Made by a program: the position numbers and the translations under genes. The notes below the pieces were generated by a model. It searched no databases and was not told where the DNA came from. It was given only the letters and a program-made list of their open reading frames with translations. DNA of 27,372 nucleotides from an uncultured Eubacterium sp. (GTDB lineage Bacteria; Bacillota; Clostridia; Oscillospirales; Acutalibacteraceae): the NCBI GenBank assembly GCA_905233805.1, contig CAJOER010000005.1:45818-73189 (forward strand), given 5' to 3'. Positions 7,535 to 15,628 of this stretch are shown in pieces. Position 1 is the stretch's first letter. Each line of letters starts with the position of its first letter.

Positions 7535-8617
7535 TTGAATACCTTAAGAAAATTCTTTGCCGCCCTGATGCTTCTTAGTTTTGCAATTTTCTGCGCTCCT
7601 ATGTGCGCAGCTGCACAAACGGGAACGCTCGGTGAGGAATCACCGTATCTTTACTGTTCGTACTATAATCAAAATGGCGATGCAGTCGACGGCAACGCCC
7701 TGACCTCGGGAGAATATAGAGTCGACGTAGTTCTCTCAGGTATGGAAAATGCGGCAATTATGCAGTTTGAGGCAACAGCCAACTTGAGTTCGGGCGTCTT
7801 AACTGACCTGAGCGTCCTCTCAACATATGCCGATACTGACAACAGCTTTGAAGAAGCTGCCGCAGAGTTTATAGACGACGGACAGTTGGCCGTAATTTTA
7901 GTATCCAATAATCAGGATACTTCTCCGATTGATTCAAACGGTACGGTTTTAGCTTCCCTGAGCGCAACGATAAATTGTAACGGAACAATCGACTTTAACG
8001 ATTATTTCAACTTTGTAACCGACTCCGACCTTACCTTCTTTGAGGCGGATTTCGGAGACGGCGATGATTGTTACGCCCTTTCAGAGGGTGTGGGAATAGC
8101 GTACACCGTTTATCCAATGACGGCGGACGTGACACCCGATTTTAACAATGAAATAACTGTCAGCGGTACAGTTCTTATTTCAACAAACCAGTACGGAAGC
8201 GCAGGAGCTTTTGGTGCCCGCGGTATCAACTTCAAGGTTGACGGCGAGTACGTAAAGGATTCCGGCGGAAACAACGCGGTGACCTCGTCTGTTGACGGCC
8301 ACTACGGCGAGTTTGAAATCACGGTTCCTGCGGGAACTACCGAAATCACTCTCACGGGTGACTCGACGATAGACAGAACGGTTACGCTCAGCGGTAACGC
8401 TGATATAAGCGGAGTTTCAATCCCCATAGTTTACTGCGACTATAATAAGGATGAAAAGGTTAACAGTCTTGACGACGGTACCCTCAAGAGGAATATCGGC
8501 TTACTTGACTCACGCTTTGACCTTAATATAGACGGAAAAGTAAACGCGCTTGATTCAGGTACAATGGGACGTATTGTTAACAAAACGGTTGATTATGAAC
8601 CGCTATCGCTCGATTAG
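7535..8617 (+). CDS. Secreted dockerin protein with cohesin-like N-terminal domain
   Basis: The start is TTG 7535: GGAGG at 7522-7526 is 8 nt away and the signal peptide then begins cleanly (MNTLRKFFAALMLLSF ... CAAA). The in-frame TTG at 7520 overlaps the ribosome binding site. About 360 residues follow. Residues 35-200 alternate hydrophobics in a beta-sandwich pattern (YRVDVVLSGMENAAIMQFEA ... LAVILVSN ... GTVLASLSATINCNGTIDF), resembling cohesin/CBM-like folds; this is pattern inference. A beta-rich module comes next (SGTVLIS ... FGARGINFKVDG ... STIDRTVTLSG), almost the same as in the giant protein. A type I dockerin ends the protein (DYNKDEKVNSLD, DLNIDGKVNALD, final SLD). If the first domain is a cohesin, this is an adaptor scaffoldin. 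Confidence 0.9.
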   Translation: MNTLRKFFAALMLLSFAIFCAPMCAAAQTGTLGEESPYLYCSYYNQNGDAVDGNALTSGEYRVDVVLSGMENAAIMQFEATANLSSGVLTDLSVLSTYADTDNSFEEAAAEFIDDGQLAVILVSNNQDTSPIDSNGTVLASLSATINCNGTIDFNDYFNFVTDSDLTFFEADFGDGDDCYALSEGVGIAYTVYPMTADVTPDFNNEITVSGTVLISTNQYGSAGAFGARGINFKVDGEYVKDSGGNNAVTSSVDGHYGEFEITVPAGTTEITLTGDSTIDRTVTLSGNADISGVSIPIVYCDYNKDEKVNSLDDGTLKRNIGLLDSRFDLNIDGKVNALDSGTMGRIVNKTVDYEPLSLD

Positions 8618-8622
8618 TTAAA

Positions 8623-8641
8623 TATTGATTTTTTATCAATA
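8623..8641 (+). other. Weak intercistronic hairpin
   Basis: TATTGAT (8623-8629) and ATCAATA (8635-8641) flank a TTTTT loop in the 44-nt gap before the next gene. The stem is AT-only apart from one GC pair, and no T-run follows it. It matches the habit of this operon of placing a hairpin in every gap. Confidence 0.35.
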
Positions 8642-8661
8642 CAAATTGGAGGAAAAAATTA

Positions 8662-11600
8662 ATGAAAAAATCTATTAAAAAATTTGTTGCTTCCTTCCTT
8701 GCTGTATTAATGATTGTGTTTGCTATGCCTTTTACGGCACTTGCTGACCACACAACCGGTCCGGATAAGTATCCTAACTGGGACCTTATCTTCAACGCAT
8801 TCACGTTCAAGAATACGTATTTCAACTATACGGAAACAGCAGCTAACCTCAACAACAGAGGTATCAAGGAAGCTCCGTTGCTTTATGATGCTACTGCAAA
8901 GACTCTTACCGGTAAGAAAACATTTGCAGACAACGCAGGCCTTTCTTCCACAACCGGTACCTCAGCGTCTACCAAGAGATATAAGAAGACCGGCGACTAT
9001 CAGCTTCAGGAAGGCGACTACTTCTATCTTACCATCGCTCTTGAGAACGTTGCTTCTCTTTGGGGCGCAGGTTTAGAGCTTCAGTTCACAGGATGTGAGC
9101 CGCAGGGTCTTTACACTGCAAGTTACTATGATGAAGATGAAGAAGACGATGTTGCATTCCTTAGCTTCGGCGAGGATGACCCGAGAGTACAAGCCGCTAT
9201 TGACAACGGCGCTGACGTTTCTCTTGAGGAATGGGCAGCAGCAGGTACACCTATTGCTTCTCTTTCAGCAGGGTCAACCTTCTACGGAAGCAGCTCCGTT
9301 ATGAAGAACTTCGACGTTACAGCTTCTACAAATGAGAGCTGGGGTATTGCTTTCGGTTTCACAACCAGCAATGATAACGACAACATTTCTTCATTACCTT
9401 CACCCGCACAGGGTACTAACAGCTTTAAGTGCCCCGAGGACGGTACTGCAAACTATGATTACAGCTACAGAGCTCCTATGGGAACTTACCTCTTCAAGGT
9501 AACAGATGCAGACGATATCGCATTTGACCTTCATAACGAAGAATCTTACCTTGCTTATGACTTCAATGCACAGGGTAAAGCTGACCAGGTTACTTATTAT
9601 GAAACTGAATATCCCGGTTCAGCAGGTATGGACTTCATGGGCTCAAACGTTCACAGAGGTGCTCCTCCGGTTGTTACTTATCCGACAGTAACTATCACTA
9701 CTCCGGCAGGATATCAGGACCTCAGCTACACAGCTGACGCTTCTACAACTACTTATCCGGTACCGAATCTCGCTGATTACACCAAGGCTTCTGATTCAGA
9801 TTATCACTACACTGCACAGTGGAAAGATAATTCTGTTCCGACAGGTACCTTCGGCGCAGCTGACGAGTCCTTCGAGATTGAGTTCGCTTCCGCGGCTCAT
9901 ACTTACGGCGAGCCGGTTATCGACCCCGCTCCGACATGTACAACAGCAGGTACTGCTACTTATACATGTTCTGTCTGCGGACATAGCTACACCGAGTCTG
10001 TAACAGATACAAACGCTCATAACTGGGGCGCTTGGGCTGCTGATGATGCTACATGGGCTGCTACAACTGACCAGACCGTAGAGGCAAACAACAGCGCTAC
10101 CGTTACATTCAAGAGAACTTGCGCTAACGACGCTTCTCACGTTCAGACTCAGAATGTAAACGCTACTGTATCTTCCTTCACAGCTGCTCAGGAAGGCGTT
10201 GCAGGTTCTGTAACCTTCTCAGCAACTTACGAAGGCGTAACAGCTACCAAGACTTATGAGCTTGAAGCTCTTGCTCATACTCATAACTACAATACGCTTC
10301 AGGAAATCCCGAATACACGTGTTGCTGCTACATGCTCTTCTTATGCAACATATCAGACAGCTATGTACTGCTCATGCGGCGAATATGACCAGTCAACAGT
10401 TGATACTGTAACTGATACTGCAGCAGGTTACGATTATGCTAACCATGTAAATCTTGTTAATGTAGCTGCTCAGGCCGCTACCTGTACTGCTGACGGCGTT
10501 AAGGCGCATCAGTACTGCGACGCTTGCGGTAAGTACTACATCAACAACGCTGAAGTACAGGCTGCTGATACAGTTGACCCGCAGACAGGCCATGACTTCA
10601 CAGGTGCTATCGACGTATCATGGGCTGAGACAAATCAGACAGGCGCTGGCAAGTGGGTTGCTTCAGCTGTTCAGCATTGTAAGAACGACGCTTCTCATAC
10701 CACTGACGTTGCTGTAACAACAGCATACTCTCATAAGGACGCTACCAATAAGGAAGCCGGTTATGACAAGTGGGAAGCTAAGCTCGGCGACGAAGTTCTT
10801 GACGCTAAGACCGAAGTTATCGCAGCTGCAGGCGTTAATATTACAATCGCAGCTACTGACCTTGGTACAGTAGAGGGAACTATCCCGACAAACGGCTCTG
10901 AAGTAACTCAGACATTACCTTTCGGCACTAAGTACACAGTTACTGCTGTACGTCCGGCAGGTACAACATTCCTCGGCTGGCAGTTAAACGGCAAGCTCGT
11001 TTCTACAACCGATACTTACTCAAGTGTAGCTTACACTGACATTACTCTTGTTCCTGTATTCCAGGAGACTGCAGACGATAACATCAACGTATTCTTCTAT
11101 GATAAGTATGGTAACACCATCAAGGCATTCAAGGATGTAACCGTTGCTGCATATCAGGCTGCTGTAGCTGAGGGCGTTCCCGCAGCTCCGACATATCCCG
11201 GATACACCTTCACAGGTTATGACAAGAGCGATGACGATATCAAGGCTACTTCTACATCTGCAACATTCACAGCTCAGTACGAAAAGGCTGACACAACCTT
11301 CACTGTAAACGCTCCCGGCGCTACCATCCAGGTATCTGAGGGTACAGTTGACGGCGAGACCGCAACAGTTCCTTACGATGCTCAGGTAACCGTTAAGGCA
11401 GCAGGCGCAGCTGGTTGGGCTATCGACGGCGTAACAGTTGCTTACGGCGATGAATACACCTTCTATGTAGGTGCTGACGTAACCGTAACTCCTGTAGCTG
11501 ATGCTGAAGTTGCTCCTATCGTTAACATTATCAACGTAACTAACAATGCTCCTAACTACACAGTACTCGCTACCCGTGCAGCCGGCAACGCTACAATTAC

Positions 11601-11832
11601 TCAGCGTGGTTGGATGTATGGCAGAAGCGCTTCTAACGAAGCACTTGCTGACCTTGAGGCAGCTCAGGCTGACGCAGGCGTAAGAGTTAAGATTGCTGCT
11701 GCAAACGACGGCGCAAACGAATTTGCTCTTACCTTCAAGGCTTCTAATGCAGGTACAATCAGAGTTCGTGCATTCATCGTTGACTCAAGAGGTAACATTT
11801 ACTACTCAGCTATTGAGGACGTTAACGTTTAA
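8662..11832 (+). CDS. Large secreted repeat protein with CxxC modules and InlB-type repeat
   Basis: GGAGG ends 9 nt before ATG 8662. A typical signal peptide (MKKSIKKFVASFLAVLMIVF ... ALAD) leads a 1056-residue protein. Residues of about 30-330 are beta-rich (FYLTIALENVASLWGAGLEL) and could be another cohesin-like sandwich, a weak guess. Residues of about 420-640 hold modules with CxxC pairs (CTTAGTATYTCSVCGHSYTE; CSCGEYD; CTADGVKAHQYCDACGKYY), the zinc-ribbon-like repeats found in many gut-clostridial surface proteins. Residues of about 740-875 include InlB-type repeats (FLGWQLNG; YPGYTFTGYDKS). The end (RVRAFIVDSRGNIYYS) is a beta-domain. No LPXTG, SLH domain or dockerin is visible, so the way it is kept at the surface is unknown. 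Adhesion is a reasonable role but not proven. Confidence 0.92.
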   Translation: MKKSIKKFVASFLAVLMIVFAMPFTALADHTTGPDKYPNWDLIFNAFTFKNTYFNYTETAANLNNRGIKEAPLLYDATAKTLTGKKTFADNAGLSSTTGTSASTKRYKKTGDYQLQEGDYFYLTIALENVASLWGAGLELQFTGCEPQGLYTASYYDEDEEDDVAFLSFGEDDPRVQAAIDNGADVSLEEWAAAGTPIASLSAGSTFYGSSSVMKNFDVTASTNESWGIAFGFTTSNDNDNISSLPSPAQGTNSFKCPEDGTANYDYSYRAPMGTYLFKVTDADDIAFDLHNEESYLAYDFNAQGKADQVTYYETEYPGSAGMDFMGSNVHRGAPPVVTYPTVTITTPAGYQDLSYTADASTTTYPVPNLADYTKASDSDYHYTAQWKDNSVPTGTFGAADESFEIEFASAAHTYGEPVIDPAPTCTTAGTATYTCSVCGHSYTESVTDTNAHNWGAWAADDATWAATTDQTVEANNSATVTFKRTCANDASHVQTQNVNATVSSFTAAQEGVAGSVTFSATYEGVTATKTYELEALAHTHNYNTLQEIPNTRVAATCSSYATYQTAMYCSCGEYDQSTVDTVTDTAAGYDYANHVNLVNVAAQAATCTADGVKAHQYCDACGKYYINNAEVQAADTVDPQTGHDFTGAIDVSWAETNQTGAGKWVASAVQHCKNDASHTTDVAVTTAYSHKDATNKEAGYDKWEAKLGDEVLDAKTEVIAAAGVNITIAATDLGTVEGTIPTNGSEVTQTLPFGTKYTVTAVRPAGTTFLGWQLNGKLVSTTDTYSSVAYTDITLVPVFQETADDNINVFFYDKYGNTIKAFKDVTVAAYQAAVAEGVPAAPTYPGYTFTGYDKSDDDIKATSTSATFTAQYEKADTTFTVNAPGATIQVSEGTVDGETATVPYDAQVTVKAAGAAGWAIDGVTVAYGDEYTFYVGADVTVTPVADAEVAPIVNIINVTNNAPNYTVLATRAAGNATITQRGWMYGRSASNEALADLEAAQADAGVRVKIAAANDGANEFALTFKASNAGTIRVRAFIVDSRGNIYYSAIEDVNV

Positions 11833-11850
11833 TCAAATTTAATTTAATAT

Positions 11851-11885
11851 TTAACCTTCCTCTCCCTTCGGGGAGAGAGGGTTAA
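11851..11885 (+). other. Intercistronic UUCG hairpin before the small peptide gene
   Basis: CTCTCCC (11860-11866), TTCG, GGGAGAG (11871-11877) form a perfect core. It is extended after a small bulge by TTAACC (11851-11856) with GGTTAA (11880-11885). There is no T-run, and GGAGG of the peptide gene follows within 6 nt. It may set the level of the peptide relative to the large upstream gene, or protect the RNA end. Confidence 0.6.
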
Positions 11886-11902
11886 GCATAGGAGGTACAA
11901 TT

Positions 11903-12016
11903 ATGAAGGAGCTTTATAAAAAGCCTGAGGTTGACCTTGAAGAATTTGAAACCGTTGATGTATTAACAGCATCATCAGGCGGAATCGATCAGGACTTCGA
12001 TCCGGACGATATTTAA
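11903..12016 (+). CDS. 37-residue acidic leader-like peptide (possible RiPP-type precursor)
   Basis: ATG 11903 is preceded by AGGAGG (11890-11895) at ideal spacing, and TAA 12014-12016 is followed 30 nt later by a strong terminator, so the gene is very probably expressed. The peptide begins MKELYKKPEVDLEEF, continues ETVDVLTASSGG and ends in an acidic tail with DFDPDD. The pattern K-x-Y-x-K-P-E ... F-E-T-x-D-V-(I/L)-T-x-S recalls small 'hypothetical' peptides common in gut clostridia and the leader parts of modified peptides; the Gly-Gly after TASS could mark a leader/core boundary. It has no Cys, and no processing gene is adjacent. It is last in the secreted-protein operon. Function unknown; the precursor role is inference. 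Confidence 0.75.
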   Translation: MKELYKKPEVDLEEFETVDVLTASSGGIDQDFDPDDI

Positions 12017-12045
12017 TAGGTCATAACTTCATAAAAACTCAAGGG

Positions 12046-12072
12046 GGGCACGGAGCAATCCGTGCCCTTTTT
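12046..12072 (+). terminator. Terminator of the secreted-protein operon
   Basis: GGGCACGGA (12046-12054), GCAA loop, TCCGTGCCC (12059-12067), then TTTTT. It is a perfect 9-bp stem with a GNRA loop. Confidence 0.92.
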
Positions 12073-12083
12073 GTTTTCCCGAT

Positions 12084-12117
12084 AAAAAAACCGTGTGGTT
12101 TCCCACACGGTCTTTTT
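12084..12117. terminator. Bidirectional terminator between convergent genes
   Basis: CCGTGTGG (12091-12098), TTTC loop, CCACACGG (12103-12110), with TCTTTTT after it and AAAAAAA before it. It can stop both the operon from the left and the minus-strand LCP gene, whose stop codon is at 12126-12128. Confidence 0.88.
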
Positions 12118-12125
12118 GTTTCTTT

Positions 12126-13385
12126 TTACTTTTTATTTTCCTCTTCCTGCTCGGCTTTTAACTGCCTTGCGGTTTTATTGTAAATATAATCGATTAATAA
12201 TTCTTTGTTCTTTTCTTTGTTTATTGCAATTACGCTTGCGCCGCCCTTGTTGGCGTATTCCCATGTTCCTTCAAACGGAACCTTTTCCTGGAACATATCG
12301 CCGCTTACGCATATTCCCGCCATCGCGGCAACGCCTTTGAGCTGGGATTTTGTTAAATCCGTTTCAATATATTCGGCGCTTGCATTTGCCATTTTATAAA
12401 GTCTGAACGGGTTTTTCTTTGCTTTGTTGAGAATTGCGGTCATAACGGTACGCTGTCTCATTGTACGGTTAAAGTCGGTATCAATTTTTCTTATTCTGCA
12501 ATAGGCGAGCGCCTGTTTTCCGTTAAGAGTATGAGTTCCGGCTTTAAGCTTAACGTTGCCGTATCTGCCCTTGTGGTTGGTTACCTCGGCGGCCTCTTTT
12601 TTAGTAACGTTTATTTCAACGCCTCCGACCGAATCAACAAGCGACTGGAACATTTCAAAGTTCGTAACTATATACCCGTCAATATCAACGCCGAAGTTGT
12701 ATTCAATTGCGTCAACGACGCCGCTGTAACCGTCTTTACCCGTTGAGGCGTTAAGCCGCTGCTCGTGTTCAAGCGACGGAACGTAAACCCAGGTGTCCCT
12801 TAAAAATGAAGTCATTTTTATGCAGTGATGCTTCATATCAAGCGATATAAGCATCATTGTGTCGGGACGGCTTGTTTCCTTTTTCTGATTCTTTCTTGCG
12901 TCAACGCCGAGAAGAAGAATATTCTTAACCATGGCGCTGTCCTGTAAATCAGCCGCGGCGACGTATTTGTTGTCGGTGTGTTCATCGTAGTTCATTTTTG
13001 CGAGCACGCCTTCAACCATTCCTATCAGAAGAAGCAGTATCGCAAGGATGACTGCGATTATAATTGTTTTTTTCTTTTTCTTATTATTAACTTTTTTCTT
13101 CGCCTGTGAGAGCTGCTTCTTTTCGTTTCGCTGGTTTGCTCTCATTTTGAAGTATTCCTCGCGCTCTCTTTGTTCGCGGAGTTCCTCCTGACTCGGATAC
13201 GGATTATTGTATGCGCCGTATTTCGGCTGATTGTCAATTATCTCCGCTGAGGAGGAGTGAATGGGAATATATTCGTCAGGCGTAATATCTTTATAATAGT
13301 TTTCGTTTTCCGGAACGCTTCTGTCCCTGTTGTCGTTATTAATTCGCTGCTGGGGATTGAAGCCTTCGTTATCAAATCTCGGCAT
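12126..13385 (-). CDS. LytR-CpsA-Psr (LCP) family cell-wall glycopolymer ligase
   Basis: LCP proteins are membrane-anchored phosphotransferases that attach teichoic acids or other glycopolymers to peptidoglycan. ATG 13385 is chosen because GGTGG lies 5 nt upstream; the in-frame GTG at 13394 is part of that site. The 419 residues comprise a charged cytoplasmic N-terminus of about 105 residues (many Gln/Glu/Arg, then a Lys run), one membrane helix (TIIIAVILAILLLLIGMVEG), and an extracellular LCP domain: NILLLGVDAR, SRPDTMMLISLD, SFLRDTWVYVP, GGVEINV, LNGKQALAYCRIRK, DFNRTMRQRTV. The conserved Asp and Arg residues of the pyrophosphate site are present. The tail is very charged. It stands alone, with its own promoter (13418-13446). 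The family is sure; the exact polymer is unknown. Confidence 0.95.
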   Translation of the reverse strand: MPRFDNEGFNPQQRINNDNRDRSVPENENYYKDITPDEYIPIHSSSAEIIDNQPKYGAYNNPYPSQEELREQREREEYFKMRANQRNEKKQLSQAKKKVNNKKKKKTIIIAVILAILLLLIGMVEGVLAKMNYDEHTDNKYVAAADLQDSAMVKNILLLGVDARKNQKKETSRPDTMMLISLDMKHHCIKMTSFLRDTWVYVPSLEHEQRLNASTGKDGYSGVVDAIEYNFGVDIDGYIVTNFEMFQSLVDSVGGVEINVTKKEAAEVTNHKGRYGNVKLKAGTHTLNGKQALAYCRIRKIDTDFNRTMRQRTVMTAILNKAKKNPFRLYKMANASAEYIETDLTKSQLKGVAAMAGICVSGDMFQEKVPFEGTWEYANKGGASVIAINKEKNKELLIDYIYNKTARQLKAEQEEENKK

Positions 13386-13417
13386 AATTACCACCTTTTA
13401 CTTTTATAATTTACACA

Positions 13418-13446
13418 ATTTTACTACATTGCAGACATTATTTCAA
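13418..13446 (-). promoter_or_regulatory. Promoter of the LCP gene
   Basis: Minus strand: TTGAAA (13446-13441), a 17-nt spacer, TAAAAT (13423-13418). The predicted start is near 13411, about 26 nt before the start codon. Confidence 0.65.
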
Positions 13447-13464
13447 CTTTTATTTTATTAATTA

Positions 13465-13493
13465 TTGATTTTGTAATAATTTTCGTTTATTAT
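13465..13493 (+). promoter_or_regulatory. Promoter of the RNase P RNA gene
   Basis: TTGATT (13465-13470), exactly 17 nt, TATTAT (13488-13493). The predicted start near 13500 coincides with the first pairing bases of the RNA. Confidence 0.65.
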
Positions 13494-13498
13494 ATTAT

Positions 13499-13830
13499 TG
13501 CAACTTATCCAGACGGTTGCGCACGAAAGTGTGAGGAAAGTCCGAGCAGCACAGAGCAGGATGACGGCTAACGGCCGCCGAGGGTGACCTTAGGGAAAGT
13601 GCAACAGAAATATACCGCCGAAAGCAATTTCGGTAAGGGTGGAAAGGCGGGGTAAGAGCCCACCGAGCGAGTGGAGACACGCGCTGCCATGTAAACCCCA
13701 TCCGCTGCAACGCCGACTGAGGGGCTGTTTGCTCGACACATAACCTCGAAGGGCGGCTTGAGCGTATTGGCAACAATGCGTCGAGATAGATAACCGTCCA
13801 CGACAGAACTCGGCTTACGGATAAGTTGCA
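13499..13830 (+). ncRNA. rnpB: RNase P RNA (bacterial type A)
   Basis: This is the catalytic RNA of ribonuclease P, which trims the 5' leader from tRNA precursors. Hallmarks seen in order: GAGGAAAGTCCGAGC near the 5' end, CAGAAATATACCGCC, GGTAAGGGTGGAAAGGCGGG followed by TAAGAGCCCACCG, and the 3' core AGATAGATAACCGTCCACG with ACAGAACTCGGCTTACGG. The ends pair as expected for P1: TGCAACTTATCC (13499-13510) with GGATAAGTTGCA (13819-13830). A T-rich run (13831-13841) follows and probably ends transcription. The length of about 332 nt is ordinary. The exact 5' and 3' ends are inferred from pairing. Confidence 0.96.
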
Positions 13831-13857
13831 TTTATTTTTTTATACAAGGGTGATACT

Positions 13858-14700
13858 ATGCTTGTAAATATGAAGGAGCTTTTAGCCGACGCCGAAAACG
13901 GCAACTACGCGGTAGGCTCGTTTTCGGTAGCTAATATGGAGATGGTTCTCGGCGTTATTCAGGCAGCCGAGGAGCTTAACGCGCCGATTATTTTGCAGAT
14001 TGCGGAGGTGCGCTTAAAGCAGTCTCCGCTTGAAATTATAGGTCCGTTAATGGTTGCCGCCGCAAAGAGCGCTAAGGTTCCCGTTGCGGTTCATTTTGAC
14101 CACGGCAAGACTGAAGAAAAAATATCTCAGGCGCTTGAAATCGGCTTTACTTCCGTAATGTTTGACGGCTCTCATCTTCCGCTTGATGAAAACATTGAAA
14201 TGACGAAGAAGATAATAGAAAAGGCGAAGGCTTACGGCGCCGCGGTTGAGGCGGAAATCGGCTGCGTCGGCGGAAGCGAGGACGGAAGCGAGGATATCGC
14301 AATTAACTGTACGAAGCCCGAGGACGCCGTCCGCTTTGAAAAAGAGACGGGAGTCGACGCGCTTGCAATCGCTATCGGCAACGCCCACGGAAATTACAAA
14401 AGCACGCCGAAGCTCCGTTTTGACATACTTTCCGAGGTTGACCGTCTTACGAAAACGCCCCTCGTTCTCCACGGCGGAACGGGAATAACTCCCGAGGATT
14501 TTGTCCGCTGCTCGAAAACGGGAATTAAAAAGATAAATATTGCAACCGCAACCTTTGACAAGGTTGAAAACAACGTCAGAAAATGCTATAATGAAAATAG
14601 GATAAACGGCTACTATGACCTTCAGGGGGCTGAAGTTGAGGGCGCTTATCTTAACGCAAAAACACATATATTGATTTTCGGTACAGACAATAAAGCGTAA
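13858..14700 (+). CDS. Class II ketose-bisphosphate aldolase (FbaA/IolJ family)
   Basis: The enzyme cleaves a ketose phosphate into two smaller phosphates by zinc catalysis. ATG 13858 has AAGGGTG 7 nt upstream. The 280 residues carry the family's metal-binding signature: HFDHG with His79, Asp81 and His82; NAHG (His177); HGGTG (His205); and the acidic EAEIGCVGG region near residue 135. The length fits the family (about 280-290). The next gene, an IolC-type kinase, starts 10 nt after the stop, which suggests the substrate is 2-deoxy-5-keto-gluconate 6-phosphate (IolJ, inositol catabolism) rather than fructose 1,6-bisphosphate. No other iol gene lies in the window, so ordinary FBP aldolase activity remains possible. 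Its promoter is not clear; it may be co-transcribed with rnpB readthrough. Confidence 0.92.
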   Translation: MLVNMKELLADAENGNYAVGSFSVANMEMVLGVIQAAEELNAPIILQIAEVRLKQSPLEIIGPLMVAAAKSAKVPVAVHFDHGKTEEKISQALEIGFTSVMFDGSHLPLDENIEMTKKIIEKAKAYGAAVEAEIGCVGGSEDGSEDIAINCTKPEDAVRFEKETGVDALAIAIGNAHGNYKSTPKLRFDILSEVDRLTKTPLVLHGGTGITPEDFVRCSKTGIKKINIATATFDKVENNVRKCYNENRINGYYDLQGAEVEGAYLNAKTHILIFGTDNKA

Positions 14701-14710
14701 GGAGTAAACT

Positions 14711-15628
14711 ATGCAGAATTATGTAACATTTGATATGAGCAAGCCGATAGATTTTATCCCTATCGGAAGAATTGCTATCGACTTTAACCCGACTGATATG
14801 TATATGCCGCTTTCAAAGTCGTCTAACTTTAACAAGTACGTCGGCGGCTCGCCTGCGAATATCGCCGTAGGTCTTGCAAGACTCGGCTGCAAGGTGGGCT
14901 TTCAGGGCTGCGTAAGTAACGACCAGTTCGGCGACTACGTCCTTGATTATTTCAATAACGAAGGCATTGACACGTCGCACATTACAAGAGCGAAAAACGG
15001 CGAGAATATCGGCCTTACCTTTACCGAAATTCTTTCAAAGACGGAGTCCTCAATTCTTATGTACCGCGAAAGTGTTGCGGATTTCTGTATGGCTCCCGAG
15101 GATATTGACGAGGATTATATCGCCTCCGCAAAGGCTATCGTAATAAGCGGAACCGCGCTTGCAAAAAGCCCGTCAAGAGAGGCGTGCCTTAAAGCGATGA
15201 TGCTTGCAAAGAAGAATAACACAAGAATAATCTTTGATATAGACTACCGCGCATACACCTGGAAGAGCAAGGACGAAATCGCAGTTTATTACAGCCTTGT
15301 AGCTCAGAATGCGGACGTTATTATGGGTTCGCGCGAGGAATTTGACCTTACCGAAGGCATAATCGGAATTAAAGAAAGCGACCCCGAATCCGCCAAATAC
15401 TGGCAGTCTTTCGGCGCTTCAATATGCGTAATCAAGCACGGCAAGAAGGGTTCAACCGCCTATACCAACGACGGCAATTTCTACGATATCAAACCCTTCC
15501 CGGCGGTTCTTCTCAAAGGTTTCGGCGGCGGCGACGGTTACGGCTCGGCCTTTCGGCTCGGCTTCGGCTTCAATTCTTATCGCTGCGCACTCCTGCTCGG
15601 ACGCTATGCCGACCGAAAAGCAGGTTGA
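14711..15628 (+). CDS. iolC: IolC-type PfkB sugar kinase, frame broken near 15554
   Basis: 5-dehydro-2-deoxygluconokinase (PfkB/ribokinase family) phosphorylates an intermediate of myo-inositol breakdown. AAGGAG lies 7 nt before ATG 14711. Family marks: DFIPIGRIAIDFNPTD, GGSPANIAVGLARLG, ESSILMYRE, IFDIDYRAYTWKS, GSREEFDL, VIKHGKKGS and the active-site loop FGGGDGYGSAF. These reach residue 281 (nt 15553); after that this frame is nonsense to its stop at 15628. The true C-terminus is found in another frame (15555-15683). About 16 conserved residues between SAF and GSASA are missing, i.e. roughly 47 nt. If real, the kinase is probably inactive. The pair with the aldolase supports the inositol assignment. 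Confidence 0.85.
   Translation: MQNYVTFDMSKPIDFIPIGRIAIDFNPTDMYMPLSKSSNFNKYVGGSPANIAVGLARLGCKVGFQGCVSNDQFGDYVLDYFNNEGIDTSHITRAKNGENIGLTFTEILSKTESSILMYRESVADFCMAPEDIDEDYIASAKAIVISGTALAKSPSREACLKAMMLAKKNNTRIIFDIDYRAYTWKSKDEIAVYYSLVAQNADVIMGSREEFDLTEGIIGIKESDPESAKYWQSFGASICVIKHGKKGSTAYTNDGNFYDIKPFPAVLLKGFGGGDGYGSAFRLGFGFNSYRCALLLGRYADRKAG

Noticed and set aside
13495..13831. Two minus-strand open frames of 87-93 codons
   Set aside because: They lie inside the RNase P RNA gene, whose conserved sequence explains the lack of stops; no start signals.
14047..14667. 206-codon minus-strand frame
   Set aside because: Fully antisense to the aldolase, without ribosome binding site or recognisable protein; a by-product of codon bias.
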